Positions 1 through 8,789 of a DNA stretch of 64,000 nt are shown in pieces. A model generated the notes under the pieces. It was not told where the DNA came from, did no database searches, and was given only the letters and a program-made list of their open reading frames with translations. Origin of the DNA: Macrothele yani (Eukaryota; Arthropoda; Arachnida; Araneae; Macrothelidae). Where the stretch lies: assembly GCA_039090855.1 (NCBI GenBank), contig CM076995.1, forward strand, positions 118,122,270-118,186,269, read 5' to 3'. Position 1 is the stretch's first letter. Every line of letters begins with the position of its first letter. A program made the position numbers and the translations under genes.

Positions 1-39
1 TCCACATTTAATAAAATACAATAGAAATACAAAATAATA

Positions 40-206
40 CTAAATTGCACATCATGGACCGGGCCGAGCCTAAATAAGAGCTGCAATTGTCATGCCCTAG
101 CCGTGCCGAGTGTCTGATATTTGAAACGGAACGGACCGGGCTGGGCCTTAAACGCACGGGCTTGGGCCAGGCCGGGTTCACCAAATTAGACACGTGCAGA
201 CCTCTA
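40..206. mobile_element. Possible end of a hAT-type non-autonomous element
   Basis: The stretch is rich in GGGCC/GGCCGGG-type words and ends at 194-206 with GTGCAGACCTCTA. Read on the other strand this gives TAGAGGTCTGCAC, a layout known from hAT-like MITEs. The Tc1-like sequence begins immediately after it, so this piece may have truncated that element. The left end lies near or before the window start, so no target duplication can be checked. This is inference from composition and end motif only. Confidence 0.33.
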
Positions 207-1046
207 CAGTGGACACGTGACGGCACTGCCACACGGCGGAGCGGCTCCGGACGGACCAGGGGATCACCGGTAGAGTGGATCGACGAATCGTGCGTCAGGC
301 ACGAACGGATTCCACGAATATCTGGTCCACTATACAGGCAGATGTAGTGGCTCCTGAGCGCCAACGAAGAGAATCTGCGATCCCAGCACCCCTTACGTGT
401 GCTGCCATTAACACCGGAACATCGCCGACTCCGTGTGCAGTGGTGCCAGGCCAGAGCGACGTAGAATGCCACAGACTGGCGACGTGTGGTGTTTAGCGAC
501 GAGTGCCGCTTTGTTTTGGGGATAGATGATCATCGTGCACGGGTGTGGAGGTCCCCGGGTCAACGGCACAATCCCAAATTCGCTATCGAGCGCCACACCT
601 CCCCCACTACAGGCATTATGGTCTGGGATGCCATTGCCTACGATAGCCAATCAGCTCTATTAGTGGTACGTGGATCATCGACGGGCCAGCGGTATGTGGA
701 TAAGATCCTACGGCCCCACGTGCTCCCATTCCTGGCCGGGATTCCAGATGCGCTATACCAGCAGGATAATGCTCGCCCGCACGCGGCTCGGGTTGCCCAG
801 GACTGCCTACGGCATGTCCAGACACTTCCATGGACTGTCCGCTTCCCGGACATGACCCTTATCGAGCACGTGTGGGACCAGTTGAAACGCCAGCTGCCGC
901 CGTGCCGCACTATCCGGGATTTGCAGCACACCGTCCAACACGTGCGGGCCAGTCTGCCGCAGGACAACATCAAGCGTCTGTTCGCCTCCATACCGGACCG
1001 TATTGCAGCATGTATCGCTGCACCAAGCGGTGCGACGCGCTATTGA
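207..1046 (+). pseudogene. Tc1-like transposase, 5'-truncated and frameshifted
   Basis: Decayed DDE transposase of the Tc1 group. The N-terminal HTH part is visible in pieces (EDR-like VDRRIVRQARTD near 265-310). A frameshift near 360 moves reading to a segment with LRSQHPLRVLPLTPEHRRLR, followed by one in-frame TAG near 462. From 486 the frame is open to 1046. Catalytic motifs are present: SDECRF (first D), QQDNARPHAA (second D) and IEHVWD (the E). Only 32 residues separate the second D and the E, against 34 in typical Tc1 proteins, so a small deletion is likely. About 60 N-terminal residues are missing at the junction near 207. Not expected to be active. Confidence 0.85.
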
Positions 1047-1354
1047 AGATGACCGGACTGCGTGCCACAGGTCCCTCTGTAATTGTCCTGCAGCTCTGTT
1101 TTTGACATCATGTGTATCATGCATCTGTATGATATGTCCATAAAATTTCAGTTCAATCCGATGCTTCCTTCTTGGTGCGCAAATGTCATTGTCCGTGAGT
1201 GTATATGTAACGTGCGTATTTTTTTTTTAATGTCTTTCGATCATTGAAGTGGACAGGCAGGAGGATAAACATTAAGGAGATAATCACATGATTAAGTTTA
1301 GAAAAAACAAACAAACTTGGTGTTGCTTTTATTTATCATTGAACTGGAAAGACA
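1047..1354. other. Tc1 3' flank and unassigned AT-rich DNA
   Basis: Contains the 3' untranslated part of the Tc1 remnant (to about 1200) and then AT-rich DNA. The piece at 1287-1338 (starting ATCACATGATTAAG) is repeated with changes at 2522-2580. No gene is seen. Confidence 0.5.
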
Positions 1355-1458
1355 AGGGAATAAAGATTAACGAGGTTTACCCGTCTTCGTTTTGTTGGCG
1401 ACATAATCAAGTTTGCAAGTACCCCTCGGAGTTGGAGCTGCAGAGTATGATCCAATGC
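1355..1458 (+). pseudogene. RTE-type LINE reverse transcriptase fragment, piece 1
   Basis: Matches the RT catalytic region of the intact LINE at 23230-26196, around its FADD box. Here the box reads FVGDII with frame damage. Similarity stops at 1452-1458 (ATCCAATGC, where the intact LINE has ATCCAGGAA) and resumes at about 2990 at exactly the next position. One ancestral fragment was therefore split by about 1.5 kb of inserted DNA. Confidence 0.75.
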
Positions 1459-1814
1459 TAGATTCTCAGACCTCATTCGTTGCTAAATATGTAAATATGC
1501 TTTAATATTCACATCTGATAGAAAAATTTCTTTGTTTGAGTCAATTTCTGTAATATCTGTGAGACAGGAAATGTCCCCGCACAAGATTAGCCCCAGGCAG
1601 CAGTTGGACTTCCGATGAAAATGGGGCTCTGTATCACGGTAAGAATAGCTGTATATGCAAATGTATTGTTCTGACGTTGTCAACGTATGTTTATTGTTTT
1701 ATGTCAGTGAATGGAGAAAGAGTTGCGATTGAAACTTCAAAGGCGGCTACGCTAAATGTTTAACTACTTCTGAGTTAGCTAGACAAAGGGATTAACTTTT
1801 GCCTGGGCTTCAAG

Positions 1815-2400
1815 GAGATATAAAAGTATTGCTTGACGGAGAGGAAGGTGATGGGTCCCCAGGTTCAATCTTGGGCTGATCTTCCAGAGATGGTGTGATT
1901 TGCTAACAATCACTGAATATCCGCCGTGCATCGGACGAGCACTTTAAATGGCGGCCCCGGGTTGGACCCCTCCCCACCCCAGGTTACGTTGGGTATCCAT
2001 TCCTACTTCCCATTGACTTTCTCTCACCCCTCTATGAGCAGCATCGTACTTGTACGGTGGCGCAATCTATTGTGCTCTCTCTCACCTACAAACTGTTCTG
2101 TCAAAGTCGCTAGATTTGCTCGCATTCCTTCCGTTTCTGTGCCCTGCCCAAAAGGCGGACCCCTGTAGGTGGTTTAGGCCTAAACCTTCTCTGTGGACGG
2201 AAGTCCTACATGAACATGCCTGGCTGTCTCTCACGAGAGGAAGGCCTTCTTGTTGTTCAGTCGACGTCCATGCCCGACGTTTGTGGTTCCGCGTCAGACA
2301 CGGGGATTTTTTGACATTTGATCGACGAGATATGGCCGGATGGTGTTTTCTTAGGCACTTTGCAGCGTAATGCGAGAGAAAAACTGCGCTCGTCTCAAGA
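1815..2400 (+). mobile_element. Possible divergent tRNA-derived SINE
   Basis: Contains a B-box-like CCAGGTTCAATCTTGG at about 1859 and then ATCCGCCGTGCATCGGACG. The latter is shared with the SINE-alpha body at 12311 and 35182 (CCGCCGTGCATCGGATGGGC). The rest is pyrimidine-rich and only loosely similar. Open frames here show no protein similarity I recognise. The relationship is plausible and the boundaries are uncertain. Confidence 0.35.
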
Positions 2401-2521
2401 AGGGGCTTTTTTGTTTGTTAAGAGCTTTACGTGGCTGCGGTGAAGGGATCAGCGGAAGTTTCTTCATTCGCTTAAGGAACGAGAAGCACGGAAACCAAAA
2501 TAATGGTTCTTAGAGCAACTA

Positions 2522-2580
2522 TGAAATCACATGATTAAGCTTAGAAAAAAAAAAAAAAGAGCCATGGTGTTGCTTTTACT
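2522..2580 (+). repeat. Direct repeat of the 1287-1338 segment
   Basis: ATCACATGATTAAGCTTAG, an A-run, then GGTGTTGCTTTTACTTAC repeats 1287-1338 with minor changes. Both lie in or next to the disrupted LINE fragment. It could be a duplicated target or a slippage product, and the mechanism is unknown. Confidence 0.6.
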
Positions 2581-2723
2581 TACCGTACATGGCCCTTCTT
2601 GATGAGATAGGTTAGTTCCTCAGATATATTTAAAAAATAGGAACTGACGGAATCTTATCTCAAAAGAAACGAACAAACCCAAAATGTGATGGCTTCCGCA
2701 GAATTCCAATTAGTCTAGCATTA

Positions 2724-2943
2724 GCCTCCCCGGTGGCGCAGTGGTCTAAGCGATGGCTTATGGCCATTCTTACGAGAAGGGTCCGGGTTCAAACCCCCGT
2801 GAGGCCTGAATGATATGTTTGTCTTACGGCACTGGCTCTTTCCCTTCCTTGGAACCAGTAGCCCTAAATTAGGGACGGACTATTGCTTACAGCCAATCGA
2901 GTTGCTCACGATGGTCGTTAAACCTCCAATAGAAAGAAAAAAT
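2724..2943 (+). mobile_element. tRNA-derived SINE, family beta, copy 1
   Basis: The pol III promoter is visible: A box TGGCGCAGTGGTCTAAGCG near 2734 and B box GGGTTCAAACCC near 2786. A tRNA-unrelated body follows (TTAGGGACGGAC, GAGTTGCTCACGATGGTCGT) and an A-rich tail. Other copies lie at 33640-33840 and 60845-61010 (minus). It sits inside the DNA that splits the LINE fragment. Confidence 0.8.
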
Positions 2944-2989
2944 CTAGGGTTACGTAAGGCGGAGGATATGTGCGAGGCCGTTACAATCC

Positions 2990-3890
2990 AGGTTCCACGA
3001 ACTTACTGAGAAGAGTAAAGATGTGGTATTAAAGATGAACGTACCGAAAACAAAATTGATGTACAATTATTTCACAAGAACTGAAGAATTAGATGTTGAT
3101 AGGGAAAGTTTAGAAGTAACTGTATACCTTGAACAACAGAGATCAAGCGAGGGCCACATCGAAGAAGAAATTAGGGGGCGCATAACACTTGGCTGGAGTG
3201 CATTTGGGAGAAACTGTACACTTTTTTAAGAGAAATTTGGCATTATTTCTTAAAAGAAAAGTGTTTAATCAGTGCATCCTTCTAGTTCTTACTTATGGAT
3301 CAGAGACATGGACCTGAACTAAAGAAGACATACAGAAGCTACAGACAACTCACAGAAGCGTTTAGAGATGCTTGTTTGATATAACAAGAAAGGTAAGAAA
3401 AAGAACTTATCAGGAAAATGAAAACAGTGGATGGCATCATGATCAATGTAAAGATTATCAAGTAACAATTGGCTGGACATATTGCTAAAAGAATTGACCA
3501 CCGTTGGACAACTAAAATATTATTAGACTGTATACAAAGGGACAGGGTATGACCCAGAAAAAGACTTCGTGGGAGGTGTGCGGAAAATGACATGAGTGGA
3601 TGACATCATGGTCAAAGTAAAAAATATCAAGTAACAATTGACTGGACATATTGCTAAAAGAACTGACCACCGTTGGAAGACTGAAATATTAGACTAGATA
3701 CCAAGGGACAGATTATGATGACCCAGAAGACTCGTGGGTGGTATGTGAATGAGATTCGAAAGCATGTCGCGATGACATGGAAGGGAATTGCTCAAGGCGG
3801 AGAGTTTTGGAAGAGACGAATTGAGAAGACCGCCCAGAAGTATAGCAGATCGAGAACGGTTGGTGATGATGACAACATATTTTTTTCTTT
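2990..3890 (+). pseudogene. RTE-type LINE C-terminal fragment, piece 2
   Basis: Continues the LINE similarity of 1355-1458 to the 3' end. Recognisable blocks are MNVPKTKLMYNYFTRTEEL, GHIEEEI, LTYGSETWT-like (near 3290) and RGWYVNEIRKHVAMTWKGIAQ (near 3727). It ends in a GATGATGAC tract at 3863-3871 like the intact copy. An internal direct duplication of about 170 bp occurs (about 3416-3580 and 3583-3740, both with ATCAAGTAACAATTG.CTGGA). Many stops and frameshifts; a dead copy. Confidence 0.85.
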
Positions 3891-3899
3891 AAGAATTGC

Positions 3900-4400
3900 G
3901 CAAGACTAAAGATGCAGCCATTCCCGTCTATGTATATAACAGCCGAAAACTGGCATTATTTAATTGAAGCCATCATTTGGACTCCGGTGTTTTCCATTTT
4001 CCCATTTTAAAAATAAGCTTGTGATAGAACGTATTTTTTCTTTTTTCTGAATAAAGCCTGTGATAAACGTTTTTTTTTTTTTTTTTTTTTTTTTTAACAG
4101 CCATCGAACGTTGGTCTACTTCATATGAATTTACCAGAAATACACTCCTGAATATTTTTTCAAATCTCCACTGCTAGTTAAAGTGAAAAGAAAAACTCTG
4201 CGCGATTTTATGAGCTCGGTTGTTGAATTGATTGATTCACTCACCTGGTGCGTGCTTTATTGACGAGTGTAACTTTGGGAGGAGAATAAGGTTGAATCAT
4301 CTTGAGCCTTCTTTTTTTTTTTAAATCGCGGTCTTTGACTTTAGCGGAAATTCGTAGATTATAACCTTTTTTTGTAACCTTATAACCTTTTTTTGTAACC
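3900..4400. other. AT-rich DNA with long poly-T
   Basis: A run of about 25 T lies at 4071-4096, and a short repeated unit (CCTTATAACCTTTTTTTGTAA) at 4360-4405. No gene or recognisable element is seen. Confidence 0.6.
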
Positions 4401-4563
4401 TTATAACGAAGTAAATTTCTCCGTCATTTTTGGTCTACGCCGGGATTCGAACCAGAGGCCGCTTATTCCGGAACAAGTCGCTCTACCAACTGAGCTACAC
4501 AGACGTTTATTCTGATTCCTATCTGCCTTTATGTCGTGTGCGTCCTGCTGGCAGGTACGTCAC
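4401..4563 (-). repeat. tRNA-like repeat, copy 1
   Basis: On the minus strand 4504-4433 folds like a tRNA. It has a 7-bp acceptor, a D-arm with TAGCTCAGTTGGTAGAGCG (A box) and a T-arm with GGTTCGAATCC (B box). The anticodon arm does not form five clean pairs, so I call it a tRNA-derived repeat or SINE head rather than a working gene. The whole unit including flanks recurs in direct orientation at 4829-4990. Confidence 0.65.
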
Positions 4564-4828
4564 ATCTCCCCCCTCCCCGAAAGAGGGCCGAGGGCATGGC
4601 CCAAGGGTCAGCCGTGACCATGAATCGTTGCAGGCAGCCATCCACTGTAGAACGTGCACTTGAGAACTCCCAGTCAATCTGCTGTGTGGAATGCAACATC
4701 ACACATTTTTATTTTTCGAAGCGCTGGAGAAGGGATTCTCTGATTTTTCCTGTCTCGCGGTGTGGAAATAACATCACACCAATGCGAGATTTTGAACGGC
4801 CGGGTCATCCGGATAGTTCGGGCGCCAT

Positions 4829-4990
4829 TATAACGAAGTAAATTTCTCCGTCATTTTCGGTCTACGCCGGGATTCGAACCCGAGGCCGCTTATTCCGGAA
4901 CAAGTCGCTCTACCAACGGAGCTACGCAGACGTTTATTCTGATTCCTATCTGCCTTTATGTCGTGTGCGTCCTGCTGGCAGGTACGTCAC
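4829..4990 (-). repeat. tRNA-like repeat, copy 2
   Basis: Nearly identical to 4401-4563, including non-tRNA flanks on both sides (TTATAACGAAGTAAATTTCT and CTGGCAGGTACGTCAC). The tRNA-like core is 4931-4860 on the minus strand. Its acceptor and T stems are better preserved than in copy 1. A local duplication or two insertions of one SINE family would both explain the pair. Confidence 0.65.
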
Positions 4991-5784
4991 AACCTTTGTA
5001 TTCAAGAATGCAGCAACGCATCGTAAAACCTTTGAAATTTTATTACTAAAGATACCGAGCTTTTTCTCTTTAGCTTTGAAGACTTTCTTCATGCCGGACA
5101 CTTCTAATTTTCGATACCACATCCCATATCCTCAGTATGAGACGGAGCGAAGTTCCTACAAAGTCTGTGAAAAGAGTTTCACAGTTCAGATTACTTGGAC
5201 AAGTAGTCAGCTAGTGAGTGAAATACTTGGAGATGGAAATTTTAATTTTTAACACAAAACAGCTTATATTGTTTAATGAAGGAAGATCTCAAACTTCAAG
5301 ATAATCAATCAATCGACCAATAAATAAATAAAATTACGTAAAACATTTTTTAGTTCATTACATTCTGAAGGAAGCGTAGTTATCTGCAGACGATTGTAAT
5401 ACATAACTCCTCATAATCATTGGTATAAAAATTTCATTCATTGAGCTGATCTTCCTTTCACATTTGCTATGGCTGTGCAAAGGGGCCTCAGGTCGTCTCG
5501 AATAGCTGCTTTCCTGTCATACAGTTGTATGAATCAAACCGCGAAAACTATTTCTAAATATTTTATGTATTTAGTGAAAATAAAAAAAGTGCTTTTCTTT
5601 TCCATACTGCGTTTAAAGTTGTCGTCAAAATTGCCGGATGTTTCCTTAACCAGCTTTATATGAAATTTCCGCTTAAAATTTTGTAAAATATTTTTTCTGA
5701 AGCTAGAGGCCCTCTTAGACGCAAGCCCCCTCCCCCGACACTGCGGGGATTGCGGGGCTATCAGTACGCCCATGCACACAGACT
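4991..5784. other. No recognisable feature
   Basis: AT-rich single-copy-looking DNA. Short open frames here (for example 4965-5252 and 5469-5663) have no domain or repeat I recognise. Confidence 0.5.
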
Positions 5785-5843
5785 GAGCAGCTTCTCACGT
5801 TGATGCTTTTACGTAGTGCAAACATCAACGTGAGAAGCTGCTC
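5785..5843. repeat. Perfect 21-bp inverted repeat (hairpin)
   Basis: Arms 5785-5805 (GAGCAGCTTCTCACGTTGATG) and 5823-5843 are exact reverse complements separated by 17 nt. It lies just outside the left CCCTAAT-type array. Confidence 0.9.
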
Positions 5844-5917
5844 TGTTCCATAGCATAACCTTCTATTCCATAGCATAACGCTGATGAACCTCTCACTTAT
5901 TAATTTGGGTAAACTTC

Positions 5918-6462
5918 GACAACCATCCATGAGGGGTGAACACCCGTTTCTCCTAATTCCCGTTGCCCTAATCACGTTTACCCTAATCTCGTTTCCCCGA
6001 AATCGCTTTTACCCGAATTCCCATTTCCCCTAATTCCGTTTGCCCTAATCTCGTTTCCCCTAAATCTCGTCTCCCCTAATTCACGTTTACCCCAATTGCG
6101 TTCCCCCGAAATCGCTTTTACCAGAATTCCCATTCCCCCAATAATTCTGTTTGCCCTAATCTCGTTTGCCCTAAATCTCGTTTCCCCTAATTCACGTTTG
6201 CCCTAAACACGTTTACCCCAATTGTGTTTCCCCGAAATCGCTTTTACCCGAATTCCCATTTCCCCTAATTTCGTTTGCCCTAATCTCGTTTCCCCTAAAT
6301 CTCGTTTCCCCTAAACACGTTTGTCCGTATCAAAGTTTCCCCTAAAAACGGTTCCTGTATCAAGTTTGCACTAATTCTCTTTTGCCTTGATCCGTGTTTT
6401 CGTAAATTTATGTTTTCCCTAATTCATGCTTGTCTTGATTCTCGTTAAGCAAAATAAAACGT
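5918..6462. repeat. Degenerate short-repeat array, left inverted arm
   Basis: Around 30 imperfect units of 14-17 bp built on CGTTT(A/C)CCCTAAT(C)T, for example TTTGCCCTAATCTCG, TTTCCCCTAAATCTCG and TTTTACCCGAATTCCC. The same array occurs reverse-complemented at 11130-11530. The inner edge also matches (CGTTTTATTTTGCTTAAC on the minus strand at 6443-6460, against CGTTTTATTTCGGTTAAC at 11132-11149). This layout, long inverted arms of short sub-repeats, resembles foldback (FB) elements. Arthropod telomeres are TTAGG arrays, and these units are too mixed to be that. Confidence 0.75.
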
Positions 6463-6544
6463 TTCTTTTATTGTCAAAATTCAGGGAAAAAATCGTTGTG
6501 TAACTAACATAATTTTTTTATCGTCAAATTCTGGAAAATATTTG

Positions 6545-7130
6545 CATATTTAATAATCCACTGCTGGATGAATATCTCACCAAATTTCTTCCACAACGGT
6601 GTGTCTTGACACAGTCTCTTCCATATCAGTCCCGCATGCTTTTGAATTTCACCCACCCATCTCCCGTGTGGTCTTCTTCTGGGTCTTTTCCTCTCCCTTG
6701 GAAATCCAGTCTAAGATTTCGGTTGTCCATCGGTGGTCAGTTCCCCTGGCAACATTCCACTCGATTGCCTTTTTGAGGAATTCACTCCGATCATGATATG
6801 ATCCACTCTTGTCATTTTCTTTATCCATGAGTTCCTCTTCTCACCACTATTGGTTACACAAAGCATGCATCTCTTCGTGCCTCTTTCAGTTATCAGCAGT
6901 CTTTGTATGTTTTTTTTAGTTAAGGTCCACGTCTCTACTCCGCACGTAATCAATGGAAGGATGCATTGTAATCAATGGAAGGATGCATTGTAATCAATGG
7001 AAGGATGCATTGTAATCAATGGAAGGATGCATTGTAATCAATGGAAGGATGCATTGATTAAACACTTTTCTTTTTGAGACATAATAGCATATTGTTCTTG
7101 AAAATTGTATTGTTTTTTCTAAAAGCTCTC
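6545..7130 (-). pseudogene. RTE-type LINE C-terminal fragment
   Basis: Minus-strand reading gives TCGVETWTLTKKNIQRL, RNSWIKKMTRVDHIMIGV and the 3' tail region. It is collinear with residues roughly 830-985 of the intact LINE ORF, up to the last codons near 6550. Frameshifts are frequent. It carries a local 22-bp repeat expansion at 6946-7055. It lies inside the interval enclosed by the inverted CCCTAAT-type arms. Confidence 0.8.
6946..7055. repeat. Five exact 22-bp tandem units inside the LINE fragment
   Basis: Unit GTAATCAATGGAAGGATGCA plus TT, five times. The minus strand of the unit (CAATGCATCCTTCCATTGAT) matches LINE coding sequence CAATGCATCCTTCCAGTGCT. The array therefore arose by expansion of LINE coding sequence after or during insertion. 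Confidence 0.9.
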
Positions 7131-7869
7131 CATTAAAACAGGGGTGCGCCAAGGACATTTGCCGTGCTTTGTACGAGAATATATTTCAATTTTTATTCAT
7201 TTTTACATGAAAGAAATACCTTCAGCATCATCATTTTTCTATCCCGTAAATTAAAGTTAACATAAAACACAAGTCTCATATAAAACTAAAAGAAAAAAAA
7301 AATCTGTGAAGCACTAGTTCAGTTGACGCTTTGAATAATCCAAGAAGTCAGCTTTCTCTCTGTAAATTTACACAAGTCCGCTTTACCGGTAAAAAAAAGT
7401 TTTGTCATGTACGATTATAGAGATATTACAGCTTCTTTCTTGGAGGGGCAATTGTTGCATGTGTATACTAGCTGTGCCCACGGCTTCGCTCGCGGTGAAG
7501 ATATCACTGAAAAACAGGGCTATAGCAACACGTGTAATCCGATCCATCCATAAGAACTGCAGTGGAATTTCTTAGCAACCGACCGAGGAAATTGGCCGAA
7601 AGATTAAATGGTCGACAGTTAGTTTCTCACGTGAAAGAAAATGATAATTATTTTTTACATAAATTTAAGTACATAATTTTTATTTTATTTTTTGAAAATA
7701 ATTCATAATGCGCATATAGAACATTTTTTGTCCCATTTCCATGGAAAGTCGTTATCAAAATAAATTGATTGTCTGAACTGCCGGTTCTCGATGAGCCGAC
7801 GTACAACCGTCCGTGTGAGAAACATTCTGCGGCATATGCTAACGCAGGAAAACTGAGGGGGAGGGGGGG
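7131..7869. other. Unassigned repeat-like DNA
   Basis: Contains CTGTGCCCACGGCTTCGCTC at about 7471 and ACGTACAACCGTCCGTGTGA at about 7799. These look like parts of a dispersed arthropod repeat, but I cannot name the family. No coding region is seen. Confidence 0.35.
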
Positions 7870-8520
7870 TAATCCGAAAATATAAAATATAAAGAATTTC
7901 TGTTCCGATCGGGAGATTTTCAGCGTTTACAAATTGCAGCTCAACAAATTATCTGGGAACACAAGCAAAGGCAGGAAACCTGTCTCGGCCCCCCGACAGG
8001 TTTCTTGCGTTAGCACATGCCCGGAGAGCATTTGTTGAGCTATACTGTGTAAACTCCGAAAATCTCCCAACTCAGCTGCAAATCCTTTATATTTTATATT
8101 TTAGGCATTAAGCCCCTCTCTCCCAGGTTTCCTGCGTTAGCACATGACCGCAGAAAATTTGTTGACTTGCAGTGTGCAAACGCCGAAAATTTCCCGATTG
8201 GGCTACAGACTCTTTACATTTAGTTTTTTCGGTATTAACCTCCCCTACCCCTCTCCTCCGACACGTTTCTTGCGTTTGCACGTGTCCTCGGATAATTTGT
8301 AGAGTTGTAATTTGCAAACGTTGAAAATCTCCGGATCAGACCAGAAATTCTTTATATTTTATATTATTGGTATAAATCCCCCCCCCCCACATACACACAC
8401 ACCTCCGCGCATATTTCCTGCTTTTGCAAATAATTTATTGAGCTGTAGATTTTAAACCGTGAAATTTTTCTGTTGAGTTGTACACTATAAACATTTTTTT
8501 ATAAAGAATTACATTAAATA
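7870..8520. repeat. About 130-bp repeat: one inverted plus three to four direct units
   Basis: Direct units start near 7990, 8120, 8255 and (decayed) 8400. Shared words are TTTCCTGCGTTAGCACATG, AATTTGTTGAG and TTTATATTTTATATT. The segment 7870-7985 is the same unit in reverse orientation. GC-rich C-runs separate the units. Confidence 0.7.
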
Positions 8521-8789
8521 TCGCAGTTAAGAAAATACGACATTAGGGAAACTTTGTGATTCAGATATCAACCTCTGGGGACGTGGCCACGAAGCGGTCG
8601 CAAACGCGGTTTTTATACGGCCCCGTAAAATTTTTGTGGCCAGTTCTCCTACACCCGATCAGTGATGGTGGTAAGTAGGAAAACATTCAAGCGGCTACTT
8701 TTAAGGTGGAACTGAATTAGCAAAAGTCTCATGTTTAGTCTCGTACGGAGGTTGGGGGGGGGGGGGGGCTGGTACACTGCTAACAACTC

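Noticed and set aside
5918..6462. Telomeric repeat
   Set aside because: Units are mixed in length and sequence (CCCTAAT, CCCGAAT, CCCCAAT) and form inverted arms. They are not uniform TTAGG or TTAGGG arrays.
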